From positions 62,001 through 126,000 of the forward strand of contig JACKNO010000001.1 of NCBI GenBank assembly GCA_024234815.1: a stretch of 64,000 nucleotides of DNA. Reading direction: 5' to 3'. Positions 50,534 to 60,536 of the stretch are shown in pieces; within the stretch, counting starts at the first letter, position 1; the number at the start of each line of letters is the position of its first letter. Both the position numbers and the translations under genes were made by a program. A model generated the notes under the pieces. That model was not told the DNA's origin. It searched no databases and saw nothing but the letters and a program-made list of their open reading frames with translations. This DNA is from Pseudomonadales bacterium. GTDB taxonomy: Bacteria; Pseudomonadota; Gammaproteobacteria; Pseudomonadales; Halieaceae.

Positions 50534-53500
50534 TCACGAGCGCCGTTGCTGCACCGCCGTGGCCGGAAAAATATGCTGCTTCAGCGCGGTTACACGAGCG
50601 CGAATATCTTCGCCGACGCAGTACAGCGCCGGCACGAGAATCAGCGTCACCAGCAAGGCAAACAGCACACCGAAGGCCAGGGCGACCACCGCTGGCTTTA
50701 AAAATTCCGCGTCTATCGAGCGCTCGGCCATGATCGGCATGAGGCCGACAAAAGTAGTGACCGTGGTGAGCAGTATCGGGCGAAAACGATGCACGGCGGC
50801 GTCCTCCACCGCACGCAGCGTGGACTTTCCCTGCGCCCGCAGACGGCCAATATAATCCACCAGCACCAGATTGTCGTTAACGACAACGCCGGCCGCGGCG
50901 CCGATGCCGAAATAGGAAAACATCGCCATGGATATGCCGAATACCAAATGTCCGTAAACCGCCCCCATAAAACCAAAGGGTATGGCCGTCATGATCAAAA
51001 GGGGCAGCCAGTATGAGCGAAACGCCACGGCGATGAGCGCATACATTGAAAACAGGGCAATGGTGTAAAGCGAGACAACCTCCGAGAGGAAAAACTCCTC
51101 CTGTTCCGCCTGTCCGGCTTTAAGCACTGTCATGCCGGGATAGCGCTGTTTGAACCGGGGCAGGAAGGTGTCACTCATATCCTTGCTGATGTCACTCAAC
51201 CTTTCAGCGTTGGTATCGGCGCTTATGCGGACCGTGCGCTCTCCATCGCGGCGCTGAATGCGCTGCATGCCATTGGTCAGTTCCACCTCTACTACGGAAA
51301 GCAGCGGAATCTGGTTGCCATCGCGTGTTCGAACACGAAAATCCTGCAGGCTGTTAAGGTTCTGCCTCTGCTCCCGCGGATACTTCACCATCACCTTCAC
51401 GTCGCCGTTTTCCCGTGGCAGGCGCTGGGCCTCCTCCCCGTAGTAGGCCTGCCGCACCTGGCGGGAGACCTCCCCAAGGGTAAGACCCAACTTCTCAGCG
51501 CCCGGCAGGAGTCTCATGTGCAGCTCATCCGACTGCCCCTGCAGGTCGTCACTGACAAAGAAAATACCGTCGTAACTGCGCAGTTGTTCCTTGAGCTCAA
51601 TGCTGGCCTTGCGCAAATAGTCGCGATCGCGATGCCGCAGCACATAGGACAACTCGGGACTGTTCTGGTCGAGGGTGTAGTTGACATCTATTTTGTCGGC
51701 ATCGGGAACATCACCCACCAATACCCTGAGCCGTTCGGCGGCCTGCTTCGCTGTCATTTCACGTCTTTCGGGCGGCACCAACTGGAAGATGGCGATCACA
51801 CTGTCTCTTCGTGCCCGTGTATACCAGGCCTGGAACAGCTCACCCTGCCCACTGAGCTTCGCTTCACCATCTATCTCACTGATCAACTCCGCCTGCGCCG
51901 CCTGAAACTGGTCGAGAATCTCAAGGGACCGGGAAAATGGTGTTCCCGTGGGTAACTGTGCCTGCAAGTAGACCTCGGTACCCTGTATTTCGGGAAAGAA
52001 CACCGATTTGACCCAGCCGCTGCTGAAAACGCCAAAACTGATAATCAGCCCCGCGAGAAATACGCTGGTGGTGAGGTAGCGATGGCGAACCGAGGCGTTG
52101 ACCGCACGGCGATAGCGGGTATTCGCAAAGTGGACAATGCTGTCCGCCAGGGCCTTCTGGCGCTGCATCAGTGGACCGAGCTGGTCCCGATGCGGCAGGT
52201 TCCTCAGGTGGCTGGGGAGAATAAGGAAAGCTTCAATCAGGGAAATGCTCAGGGCAACCGTGATAACCAGGGACAGCTGCCTGGTCATCTGCGCCTCCGC
52301 CAGGGAGATAAAAAACCAGGGGGCAAAAGCGATCATGGTAGTAAGCACAGCGAATATCACCGGCTTGGATACGGCATAGGCGCCGGCCACCGCCGCCTCC
52401 GTGCCACCGCCGATATCGTGGCTGTACTGGTGGATACTCTCACCGACCACGATGGCATCGTCAACCACGATGCCCAGTACCAGCAGAAAGGCGAAGGTCG
52501 ACATTATGTTGAGTGAAACATCGTTTGCCGGCAATAGTGAAAAAGTGCCCATAAAAGCCACCGCGATTCCCGCGGTAACCCACAGCGCCACCTTCGGGCG
52601 CAGAGTCAGAATCAGGACCAGGAACACAAGGAAAAGACCAAGATAGGCGGACTTGCTGATCGTGGACATACGCGTGGTGTAGATGTCGGCGCTGTCGAAC
52701 CACATGGTGAGATCCACTCCCGCGGGGAGCGTATGACGACGCTCCTCCATCCAGGCATGCACCGCCTCGCTGGTCCTGACCACCTGCATCTCGTCGCTTG
52801 TGAGCACCTGCAACAGTACGGCGGGTTCGCCATTCAGCGTGGCCAGTATCTCCTCATCCTCGAAGCCGTCTATAACAGTGGCGATATCGCTGACGCGCAC
52901 CAGGCCGCCGTCGGGCGACTGGCGGACCACAATACGCTCGAAATCCTGCTCGGTGTCCGCCAGGTTGCGCGCCCGCATGCGCACATCCCCCGTCTCGGTA
53001 CGAATACTGCCGGATGACAGGTTCACTGAACTGTTCCGAATAGCATTGGCGACGTCATCAAAGGTGAGGTTGAAACGGCGCATCGCCTGTTCAGACAGCT
53101 CTATCGATACTTCCTCGGGCCTTACACCGAACAGGTTGACGATAGAAACATAGGGCAGCCGCGCCACTTCATCGCGCAGGTCTTCGGCAAGGCGCGTGAG
53201 TTGCTGCTCTGACATATTCTTGCCGTGGACTGCCACCCGCATCATTTCCTGGCGGTAGACAGTGCGCTTGATCTGCGGGTTCTCCATGTCGCGTGGAAAA
53301 CTGTAGATGGTGTCTACCGCATTCTTGACGTCATCGACAAAATCGTTGATGTCGACACCGGCATAAGTCTGCACCTGGATAAGTGCGGCGTTCTCGGAAG
53401 CGGTCGCGTACACGCGATACACATTATCGAGCTCCGTCAGGGATTCCTCGATGCGCAGGATGATCTGCTCTTCCACTTCCTCGGGCGCCGCGCCTGGCCA

Positions 53501-53653
53501 GGGCACCACGATATCAACCTGGTTGGCCTCGAATATGGGAAATGCTTCCCGCTCCATACCCAGGAATCCCAGTATTCCCGCCAGCAGAATGCCGACCATT
53601 AACAGGTTGGCCGCAACCGGGTTGTTGGCCCACCAGGCGATGATGCGCTCCAC
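50534..53653 (-). CDS. RND efflux permease (AcrB-like), copy 1
   Basis: A 1039-residue inner-membrane protein of the HAE-RND family with twelve membrane segments and two large periplasmic loops. It starts MERIIAWWANNPVAANLLMVGILLAGILGFLGMEREAFP. The proton-relay aspartates are present in LLVLGIVVDDAIVVGESIHQY. The GTG start follows the adaptor stop directly, so it is coupled to the adaptor gene upstream. It should expel hydrophobic compounds; substrates are unknown. No outer-membrane channel gene lies nearby. Confidence 0.9.
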   Translation of the reverse strand: MERIIAWWANNPVAANLLMVGILLAGILGFLGMEREAFPIFEANQVDIVVPWPGAAPEEVEEQIILRIEESLTELDNVYRVYATASENAALIQVQTYAGVDINDFVDDVKNAVDTIYSFPRDMENPQIKRTVYRQEMMRVAVHGKNMSEQQLTRLAEDLRDEVARLPYVSIVNLFGVRPEEVSIELSEQAMRRFNLTFDDVANAIRNSSVNLSSGSIRTETGDVRMRARNLADTEQDFERIVVRQSPDGGLVRVSDIATVIDGFEDEEILATLNGEPAVLLQVLTSDEMQVVRTSEAVHAWMEERRHTLPAGVDLTMWFDSADIYTTRMSTISKSAYLGLFLVFLVLILTLRPKVALWVTAGIAVAFMGTFSLLPANDVSLNIMSTFAFLLVLGIVVDDAIVVGESIHQYSHDIGGGTEAAVAGAYAVSKPVIFAVLTTMIAFAPWFFISLAEAQMTRQLSLVITVALSISLIEAFLILPSHLRNLPHRDQLGPLMQRQKALADSIVHFANTRYRRAVNASVRHRYLTTSVFLAGLIISFGVFSSGWVKSVFFPEIQGTEVYLQAQLPTGTPFSRSLEILDQFQAAQAELISEIDGEAKLSGQGELFQAWYTRARRDSVIAIFQLVPPERREMTAKQAAERLRVLVGDVPDADKIDVNYTLDQNSPELSYVLRHRDRDYLRKASIELKEQLRSYDGIFFVSDDLQGQSDELHMRLLPGAEKLGLTLGEVSRQVRQAYYGEEAQRLPRENGDVKVMVKYPREQRQNLNSLQDFRVRTRDGNQIPLLSVVEVELTNGMQRIQRRDGERTVRISADTNAERLSDISKDMSDTFLPRFKQRYPGMTVLKAGQAEQEEFFLSEVVSLYTIALFSMYALIAVAFRSYWLPLLIMTAIPFGFMGAVYGHLVFGISMAMFSYFGIGAAAGVVVNDNLVLVDYIGRLRAQGKSTLRAVEDAAVHRFRPILLTTVTTFVGLMPIMAERSIDAEFLKPAVVALAFGVLFALLVTLILVPALYCVGEDIRARVTALKQHIFPATAVQQRRS

Positions 53654-53655
53654 GC

Positions 53656-54855
53656 TCAGTCCCGCCCGCCGACAGCTGCCTGCGCGTCCGGCTCACCCGC
53701 CGAAAGGCGCTCACTCCCCACCACCGCCATTCCTTCCAGCGGATTGCGTATCGTGGAAACGATCACCTGCTCACCGGCATTGATGCCCTCGTGTATCACC
53801 GCGAAGTCGGGCGAGCTGTGGGTCACGCCTACACTGCGAATATTCAGCAATCCGTTATCGCCCACTATGTAAACCGTATCCCCGGCGCGCAGGGCGGACC
53901 TGGGAATTCGCATGGCCTGTTCGATCCGGCGCCCCTGTACAACCGCTTCAACGTAGAGGCCCACCGCAAGGGGCATCCCGTGCTCGGACACGTTTTTGCC
54001 ATACGGGTCTTCCACCACGGCGATGGCGTAGAGCAGGCGCGTGTCACTGTCGACCGATGCATCCAGGCGCACCAGCCTGCCCTTCCAGCGCTGCTCCAGA
54101 CCGGCCAGGGTAGCGCTTAGCAGAACCTCCGGCCCACCGCCTTCCGGGGCGACATAGCCGATGGGCAGTCCGAGGGCTGACAGCTGATCCTGTCGGATCG
54201 GCAGGCGCAACTCTATGCGGTCTGTAGCAAATACCCGACCCAGTGGCGTACCCGCGCTTACAAACTGGCCCAGGTCAACGTAGGTCGCGCTCACCCGCCC
54301 CACGAAGGGCAGGGAAACACGACTGCGTTCGAGGTTGACCCTGGCCTGCTCCAGATCCGCTTTCGCAGCGGTGAGCACGGCTTTGGCTTCGGCCAACTGC
54401 GGCTTTTTCAGCGCCAACGGCGAGGGGTTTTGAGCATCGCGCAGTTGCTTGCGGGCGACATCCGCATCGGCCAGCGCCAGTTCCACCGCAACTTCCGATG
54501 CGGCTACCCTTGCTTCCGCCTGGCTGAGCGCCAGCCGGTAGTCGATATCCTCGATGGCAACCAGGGTCTCGCCCGGCTTGAAAGATCCGCCCTCGGTGAA
54601 TTCGCTGGACACGTCCGCGATGCGCCCGCTGACCTGGGTTACCAGGTCTATAGCGATACGGGAGCGCACCTCTCCTTCGGTGGCCACCTCAAGCTCAATA
54701 TCCACCGGCACGACCGTCTCGACAAACACTGTGACAGGCCTGGATGCTTCCTCCTGTTTGCGCGCATCGGGCTTGAACACGTCGAGCAAAAGGAACACGC
54801 CGACGCCAAGCCCCAACACCAGCAACGGGGCCACACTTTTAACCCAAATATTCAC
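53656..54855 (-). CDS. RND periplasmic adaptor (membrane fusion protein), copy 1
   Basis: A 399-residue AcrA/HlyD-type protein with an N-terminal anchor (VKSVAPLLVLGLGVGVFLLLDVF), a lipoyl half (VSGRIADVSSEFTEGGSFKPGETLVAIEDIDY), a helical hairpin (about 95-180) and beta-barrel and proximal domains. It links the RND pump at 50534 to an outer-membrane channel. It starts with GTG at 54855 and its stop is two bases before the pump's start. Confidence 0.9.
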   Translation of the reverse strand: MNIWVKSVAPLLVLGLGVGVFLLLDVFKPDARKQEEASRPVTVFVETVVPVDIELEVATEGEVRSRIAIDLVTQVSGRIADVSSEFTEGGSFKPGETLVAIEDIDYRLALSQAEARVAASEVAVELALADADVARKQLRDAQNPSPLALKKPQLAEAKAVLTAAKADLEQARVNLERSRVSLPFVGRVSATYVDLGQFVSAGTPLGRVFATDRIELRLPIRQDQLSALGLPIGYVAPEGGGPEVLLSATLAGLEQRWKGRLVRLDASVDSDTRLLYAIAVVEDPYGKNVSEHGMPLAVGLYVEAVVQGRRIEQAMRIPRSALRAGDTVYIVGDNGLLNIRSVGVTHSSPDFAVIHEGINAGEQVIVSTIRNPLEGMAVVGSERLSAGEPDAQAAVGGRD

Positions 54856-55050
54856 GGCCTCGAATCTCCATTTGACTATCCAGCCTCACCCGCATTATCG
54901 GGGCGGTGTCATGGCGCAGAAGGATTCGACATATTCTAGACCAAAGTGGACCCCGGCACCCTTCGTTTTGCGCCTCACATGGCGCATGTGTGGCCCACTG
55001 AGTGCCATAATCACCTGTAAACAGCAAATAGCAAGGCGATCGGGTACACC

Positions 55051-55310
55051 ATGACCTCTCGACTTCTTCATCTGCCTTTTCTGATCGGATTACTGGTCGT
55101 GTTGCTGGCCTGCGACGGTTCCGACTCACCCAGGGACAGGTCTGGGGCTGGACCCCAATGTATGGTTCAACAACGTGGAGCTGGTTTCCGAACGGGTGCT
55201 CGGCCAGGAAAATTCGCGCTACGTGCGAAATATTATCAAGTAGTGGGTGGCCTACCGACTGATCGCCGACCTGGAGAGGGAGGCAGGCTCAATACAGCAT
55301 CCGCAAGACT
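55051..55310 (+). pseudogene. Remnant of a MltF-like lytic transglycosylase lipoprotein
   Basis: The ATG at 55051 begins a lipoprotein signal (MTSRLLHLPFLIGLLVVLLAC). After about 30 codons the reading must shift by two bases to continue as LGLDPNVWFNNVELV...RYVRNIIK, an in-frame TAG at 55241, then WVAYRLIADLE. This second part matches the C-terminal end of MltF-type transglycosylases (GLDPNxWFxxVE, RYVxNIxxYxVAY). So the first ~30 and last ~50 codons survive, about 400 are gone, and a frameshift and a stop are present. It is not functional. Confidence 0.65.
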
Positions 55311-55344
55311 CACCCCCTACATCGCGGGCACGCCAGAGCGCGCC

Positions 55345-55890
55345 CTAGCCCCCCGGCAACATGCGCTTGAGCGTATTGTCACCCATCACATAGTGGTGAA
55401 ACAGCGCCGCCACCGCATGCAGGCCGATCAGGTAATAACCGATCTCGCCAACGGTGGCATGAATCTCCTCGATGTTTTCCGCCAGCTCCTTGTTTTCGGC
55501 TATCAAGGCGGGCAGCTGGAATCCGTAGAAGGGGATGGGCTTACCCTCCCCGCTCAGGATGACCCACCCCGCCAGAGGCAGACAGATCATCATCGCATAG
55601 AGAGCAAAATGCACAATTTTCGACAAGATAAGCTGCCATCGCGGCGCGGCTGGCACGATGGCGGGAGTCACCTGCAAAAGCCGCAGGGCGAGACGCAGCC
55701 AGACCAGTGCGAATACGGTCAAGCCGAGGGTGAAATGCCAGGCCTTCAGGGCATTCCTGGGATCGCTGCCCTTGGGGTACAACTCCCTCAATTCAATGCA
55801 GGCGTAGACTCCCACCAGTAACAGAAACATAAGCCAGTGCATCCCTATGGACAGGGTTCCGTAACGGGTGTTCGTGTTGCTAAGAGCCAT
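55345..55890 (-). CDS. Cytochrome b561
   Basis: A 181-residue protein with four hydrophobic segments and the b561 histidines: IGMHWLMFLLL, KAWHFTLGL, IVHFALYAMMI and GLHAVAALFHHYVMGDNTLKRM. The family binds two hemes and passes electrons from quinol, in some cases to superoxide. The ATG at 55890 starts MALSNTNTRYGTLSIGMHW, usual for the family. It is a single gene, convergent with the transglycosylase remnant. Confidence 0.9.
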   Translation of the reverse strand: MALSNTNTRYGTLSIGMHWLMFLLLVGVYACIELRELYPKGSDPRNALKAWHFTLGLTVFALVWLRLALRLLQVTPAIVPAAPRWQLILSKIVHFALYAMMICLPLAGWVILSGEGKPIPFYGFQLPALIAENKELAENIEEIHATVGEIGYYLIGLHAVAALFHHYVMGDNTLKRMLPGG

Positions 55891-56178
55891 CTAATGCCTC
55901 CTGTTCAAGTGTTGGTAGGTACCGGTAATCCGCCCGGGGATAACAGTGCTCGCCTGGCCTCGGCATGGCCTTTGGTTGCTTTATCATGAAGGACAGCGGG
56001 CCAGGAGACAACATCCTGGATACCATGCGCGAAATCAGCAGGCGGTACTCTCTGGACGGCGTGGGCGAGCAGGTCATATCCCCGCCTGCCGGGCTGCGCT
56101 CCCGACCGCTGTTTGGTGCATTTCTGATCCGGCCGTACTAGACTCGGCGGCTATGTCACCGAACCGGACCAACTCGCG

Positions 56179-58386
56179 ATGACCAGGCCATTTCTCACCG
56201 CCCTGTACACTTTTTGCAGCCTCGCCGCGCTCAGCGCCATGATTTGTCCGGCCACGGTCGCGGCGGCCCCGCAAACAGCAGTGCCGCAAACAAGGGTGCA
56301 GCCGGTGACGGAAAGCCTGCACGGCACCCAGATCACGGATCCTTACCGCTGGCTCGAGGGCGACGAGAAGGGCGAGCTCACACCGCAGGTCAACGCCTGG
56401 ACCGACCAGCAGAACGCCTACACCCGCGAGGTGCTGGACAAGTTGCCGGGCAGGGAGGCGCTGGAGCTGCGCCTGCGTGAACTGATGGAAGTGCCCAGTA
56501 TCTCGCCGCCGGCCATGTATGGTTCGCGCTATTTCTACAGTCGGCGCGAGGGCAGCCAGCCCCAGCCAGTGCGCTATGTTCGCGACAGTGTCAACGGCAG
56601 GGACCGGCTCCTGCTGGACCCGCAACAGATCGACCCCAGCGGCCTCACCACAGTCTCCTGGACCGCGCCGAGTGACGACGGGCGGCTGATGGCCTTTGGC
56701 ATGTACAGCTCCGGCGATGAAAACAGCGTGCTGTACGTCATGGATGTGGGCAGCGGTGACTGGCTGGCCGATGAAATACCCGGCAAGGTAAACCTGATCG
56801 GCTGGCTTCCCGATAATAGCGGATTTTATTATCGGCGCCTGGAAGACCTCGATGACCCCTACTCCGCCATCATCAAACTGCACCGGCTGGGGACTCACCA
56901 CCGCCAGGATGCGGTGCTGTTTCGCCAGCGCGACCTGGATTTCTTCTACGGCGACATGGACAAGTCCGCCGCGGAACTCGAGTTGCTGAAGACAACATGG
57001 GGCCCCGGCGCAATGGTCTCCCGCGACGGCCGCTGGATGGCGGTGTACTACTGGACCGGCACCGCCAGCGTCGATCTGTGGATTGCCAACCTGGAAGAGT
57101 GGCGGCGCAGCGGCGAACTCAAGCTGGTCAGCGCGGTCAGCGGCAAGCAGGGCAGGCTGGGCGAAGCGCTGTTCAAGGGCGACAAACTCTACCTGCAAAA
57201 CTCCTTCGACGCGTCCAACGGCCGCCTGTCGGAAATTGACCTGGCAGATCCCGCTTACGCCAAATGGCGCGACATCGTCCCCGAGCGGGAGGACCTGGTG
57301 ATCAGCGATACCTCCTTCGCCAGGGATGTTATCGCGGTCAATTACCTGGCCGATGCGCACACACGGATCAGCCTCTTCGACTTTGACGGCAAGGCTCGCG
57401 GCGATCTGGCACTGCCCGGGATTGGCAGCGCCTATCTCAGTAGCGCCGAGGATCGCAACGAGGCCTTCCTCGCATTTTCCAGCTACAACATGCCGCAACG
57501 CATCTACCACCTGGACCTGAAAACCGGCAGTGAGACACTGTGGGCCCAACCCGAAGTGCCCGTAGACCCCGACGCTATCGAGGTAAAGCAGGTCTGGTAC
57601 AAATCGAAGGACGGCACGCCCGTCTCCATGTTCATCGTCCACCGCAAGGGGCTCAAGCTGGACGGCAACAATCCCACCATTCTCTACGGCTACGGCGGTT
57701 TCGACGTTTCAATGACACCGGGCTTTTCCGCCACGATGTACCCCTGGTACGAAAAAGGTGGTGTATACGCGGTGGCCAACCTGCGCGGCGGCGGCGAGTA
57801 CGGCAGCGCCTGGCACGAGGCCGGCATGCTGGAACGCAAGCAGAATGTGTTTGACGACTTCATCGCCGCGGCTGAATGGCTGATCGCTAATGGTTATACG
57901 AACGCAGGGCAACTGGGTATCGCCGGCGGCTCCAACGGCGGTCTACTGACGGGCGCGGCCGTGGTACAGCGTCCCGAGTTGTTTGCCGCCGCCATCTCCG
58001 CCGTACCCCTGCTGGACATGCTGCGCTACCAGGATTTTCTGATGGCGCGCTACTGGGTGCCGGAGTATGGCTCCTCCGAAGACGCACAACAATTTCCTTT
58101 TCTGAAAGCCTACTCGCCTTATCATAATGTCGAGCCGGGCAAGAAGTATCCCGCCGTACTGTTTACCGCGGGCGAGAACGACAAGCGGGTGCACCCGCTG
58201 CATGCACGCAAGATGGCGGCACTGATGCAGGCCAGCTCGGGCTCGGATCCCAAGCAAAAACCGGTGCTGCTCTGGGTGGACAGGGATGCGGGCCACGGCG
58301 CCGGCAAACCCCTGGACCTGCGGATTCGAGACGTGGCGGACCAGCGGATCTTCATGATGTGGCAGCTGGGTATGCTGGATCGGTAG
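56179..58386 (+). CDS. Exported prolyl oligopeptidase (S9A)
   Basis: A 735-residue serine peptidase with a signal peptide of about 30 residues. The beta-propeller fills residues 80-480 and opens with TDPYRWLEGD. The catalytic domain has GYGGFDVSMTP, NLRGGGEYGSAWHEAG, the nucleophile in GIAGGSNGG, a FTAGENDKRVHPLHARKMAA aspartate block and the histidine in DAGHGAGKP. It cuts short proline-containing peptides in the periplasm. It stands alone. The 185 bp after it hold a hairpin and then the enoyl-CoA hydratase gene. Confidence 0.9.
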   Translation: MTRPFLTALYTFCSLAALSAMICPATVAAAPQTAVPQTRVQPVTESLHGTQITDPYRWLEGDEKGELTPQVNAWTDQQNAYTREVLDKLPGREALELRLRELMEVPSISPPAMYGSRYFYSRREGSQPQPVRYVRDSVNGRDRLLLDPQQIDPSGLTTVSWTAPSDDGRLMAFGMYSSGDENSVLYVMDVGSGDWLADEIPGKVNLIGWLPDNSGFYYRRLEDLDDPYSAIIKLHRLGTHHRQDAVLFRQRDLDFFYGDMDKSAAELELLKTTWGPGAMVSRDGRWMAVYYWTGTASVDLWIANLEEWRRSGELKLVSAVSGKQGRLGEALFKGDKLYLQNSFDASNGRLSEIDLADPAYAKWRDIVPEREDLVISDTSFARDVIAVNYLADAHTRISLFDFDGKARGDLALPGIGSAYLSSAEDRNEAFLAFSSYNMPQRIYHLDLKTGSETLWAQPEVPVDPDAIEVKQVWYKSKDGTPVSMFIVHRKGLKLDGNNPTILYGYGGFDVSMTPGFSATMYPWYEKGGVYAVANLRGGGEYGSAWHEAGMLERKQNVFDDFIAAAEWLIANGYTNAGQLGIAGGSNGGLLTGAAVVQRPELFAAAISAVPLLDMLRYQDFLMARYWVPEYGSSEDAQQFPFLKAYSPYHNVEPGKKYPAVLFTAGENDKRVHPLHARKMAALMQASSGSDPKQKPVLLWVDRDAGHGAGKPLDLRIRDVADQRIFMMWQLGMLDR

Positions 58387-58458
58387 CGCCGCGGTGTGGT
58401 ACCGGGTGGCAAAAAAGTTCGCACAAATTTAATTTCCCGGCGAGCCGCGTTATAGTAG

Positions 58459-58480
58459 CCGGCCAGACGTCCCTGGCCGG
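58459..58480 (+). terminator. GC-rich hairpin after the prolyl oligopeptidase gene
   Basis: CCGGCCAG (58459-58466) and CTGGCCGG (58473-58480) form a perfect eight-base stem with a six-base loop, 73 bases after the stop. Only a GTTTG follows, not a real T-run, so termination is a weak call. Confidence 0.3.
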
Positions 58481-58571
58481 GTTTGTCGTCGGCGGGAATA
58501 CGCGGCCACACCTGCGGCGCAAGAACTGAATACGACTCGGCCCACACCCCCCAACTCAACTGGATTCCGCT

Positions 58572-59444
58572 ATGACATACAACACCCTGCGCTACGAGGT
58601 AGCCGATAACATCCTCACCCTTACGCTGAACCGCCCGGAGAATCTCAATGCCTTCACCGTGGAAATGGCGAACGAGTTGATCGACGCTTTCAACCGCGCC
58701 AGCGACGATGACGGGGTCCGCGCAATCGTGGTTACCGGGGAAGGCAGGGCATTCTGCGCAGGCATGGACCTTACCCCCTCGGGCAATGTGTTCGGACTGG
58801 ACGAGAAACTGAATCCCACCATGGATGATATGCACAACAAGCTGGACGACCCGGAAATGATCGCTGGCGTGCGCGACACCGGCGGCCGGGTCACCCTGGC
58901 GATCTACGACTGCAAAAAGCCGGTTATCGCAGCCATCAACGGCGCCGCCGTCGGCATCGGCGCTACCATGACCTGCGCCATGGACATCCGTCTCGCCTCC
59001 GAACACGCCCGTATCGGCTTCGTGTTCAACAAGATCGGCATAACCCCCGAGGCCTGCTCCAGCTGGTTCCTGCCGCGTATCGTCGGTATGTCCCAGGCAC
59101 TGGAATGGGTTTACACCGGAGATATCCTCAGCGCCCAGGATGCGCTGGCAGGCGGCTATGTTAAAGCGGTGCTGCCGGCTGACAAACTGCTTGAAGAGGC
59201 CTACCGCCTGGCGGGTCGCATCGCTCGCCACAGCCCGGTCGCCATCGCCCTGACCCGCCAGATGATGTACCGCAACGCGGCCCAGCCACACCCCGTAGAG
59301 GCTCACCGGGTCGACTCCCTGGCCGTCTTCTACTGCAGCCAGAAAAGCGGCAAGGAAGGGGTGGCTTCCTTCCTGGAAAAACGCGCGCCGGAATTTACCG
59401 ACACGATCTCCAGCGACATGCCCCCGTTTTACCCATGGTGGTAA
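58572..59444 (+). CDS. Enoyl-CoA hydratase/isomerase family protein
   Basis: A 290-residue crotonase-fold enzyme. NRPENLNAFTVEM, GEGRAFCAGMDLTP (oxyanion hole), INGAAVGIGATMTCAMDIRLASEHARIGFVFNKIGITPEACSSWFLPRIVG and ALTRQMMYR are the family blocks. The glutamate in ITPEACSSW fits the catalytic position. It acts on acyl-CoA in fatty acid breakdown or a related path. Its stop overlaps the start of the adaptor gene by ten bases. Confidence 0.85.
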   Translation: MTYNTLRYEVADNILTLTLNRPENLNAFTVEMANELIDAFNRASDDDGVRAIVVTGEGRAFCAGMDLTPSGNVFGLDEKLNPTMDDMHNKLDDPEMIAGVRDTGGRVTLAIYDCKKPVIAAINGAAVGIGATMTCAMDIRLASEHARIGFVFNKIGITPEACSSWFLPRIVGMSQALEWVYTGDILSAQDALAGGYVKAVLPADKLLEEAYRLAGRIARHSPVAIALTRQMMYRNAAQPHPVEAHRVDSLAVFYCSQKSGKEGVASFLEKRAPEFTDTISSDMPPFYPWW

Positions 59445-60532
59445 AGCGCGGCTCACTGGCCAGCCTGCTGCTGGTACTGCTTTGCTACAGTCACGCCGTC
59501 GCGCTGTTTGCCGATGACGACAAATCCACGCCGGTTGCTGTGGCCCCCGCCGTGGAGCGGGACATCCATCGCTCGCTGGATATTACCGGTACCGTAACCG
59601 CGTTGCGCTCGTCGCGATTGTCGGTGGCTACCAGCGGCCTGGTCGCCGACCTGTACGTGGATTCGGGCAGCCGGGTTAAGGCGCAGGAACTGCTGCTGGA
59701 ACTGGACCCGGAACTCGCACAACTGCAGCTTGACAGCGCCATGGCGCAGGTGGAGCAAGCGGATACCGCCCTCAAGGACGCGCGGCGCCGACTGGAGGAG
59801 GCCCGGCGGCTGGCACCGCAGCGCAGTATCGCCGAGAGCGTGGTGCGTGACCTGGAAGCGGAGGTCGTCGGCGACGAAGCGGCGCTGCACCAGGCGCAGG
59901 CCGAGTCCGGTTATCGCCGTGGAATACTGAAAAGGCACCAGTTGCGCGCCCCTTTCGATGGGGTGGTGAGCGCCAAACTCACGGAACTGGGTGAGTGGGT
60001 GGATCCGGGGGAGGCGGTCCTGGACCTGGTCGCGGTCGACGATGTGCGCCTGGACTTTTCCGTTTCCGAGGACTACCTCGCCGATATTCGTCCTGATACG
60101 CCGCTGACTTTCAGTCTCAACGCCGATCCGGGCCAGGTCTTTAATGGCAAGGTGGCGACTGTCGTCCCGGTCACCGATCCCGCGGCGCGCACGTTCTTAC
60201 TGCGCGCACGTGCCGAACAACCCGACCAGCGCATGCTGCCGGGAATGTCGGTGCGCGCCAACCTGCAACTGGCCACCGGGCGCCGCGGGCTGGTGGTGCC
60301 CCGGGACAGCATCCTGCGCTTCCCTGACGGACGCGTTGTGGTCTGGACTATAGAGAACGGCGCCGATGGCCCGATAGCCCGGGAAAACACTGTCATCACA
60401 GGCCTCGCTTTCGACTCCCTGGTAGAAATCCGCGGGGGCCTTAAGCCCGATGCCACTGTGGTGGTGGAAGGTAACGAGGCACTGCAGGACGGCCAGCGAG
60501 TCTCAGTCCGCTCACCGAAAGCGAGTCGATAA
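59435..60532 (+). CDS. RND periplasmic adaptor, copy 2
   Basis: A 365-residue adaptor with an N-terminal signal (SLASLLLVLLCYSHAVALFA), lipoyl half (VATSGLVADLYVDSGSRVKAQELLLELDPELAQLQLD), a coiled-coil hairpin (about 85-150), FDGVVSAKLTELGEWVDPGEAVLDLVAVDDVRLDFSVSE and a beta-barrel. It would serve the RND pump that starts four bases after its stop. It overlaps the enoyl-CoA hydratase gene, so the three genes form an operon. Confidence 0.85.
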   Translation: MVVKRGSLASLLLVLLCYSHAVALFADDDKSTPVAVAPAVERDIHRSLDITGTVTALRSSRLSVATSGLVADLYVDSGSRVKAQELLLELDPELAQLQLDSAMAQVEQADTALKDARRRLEEARRLAPQRSIAESVVRDLEAEVVGDEAALHQAQAESGYRRGILKRHQLRAPFDGVVSAKLTELGEWVDPGEAVLDLVAVDDVRLDFSVSEDYLADIRPDTPLTFSLNADPGQVFNGKVATVVPVTDPAARTFLLRARAEQPDQRMLPGMSVRANLQLATGRRGLVVPRDSILRFPDGRVVVWTIENGADGPIARENTVITGLAFDSLVEIRGGLKPDATVVVEGNEALQDGQRVSVRSPKASR

Positions 60533-60536
60533 ACCC

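Noticed and set aside
55965..56141. A 58-codon plus-strand frame upstream of the prolyl oligopeptidase gene
   Set aside because: No ribosome binding site and no recognisable domain; it could be a remnant but cannot be supported.
56074..57642. A 522-codon minus-strand frame
   Set aside because: It is antisense to the prolyl oligopeptidase gene, which has a signal peptide and full catalytic motifs.
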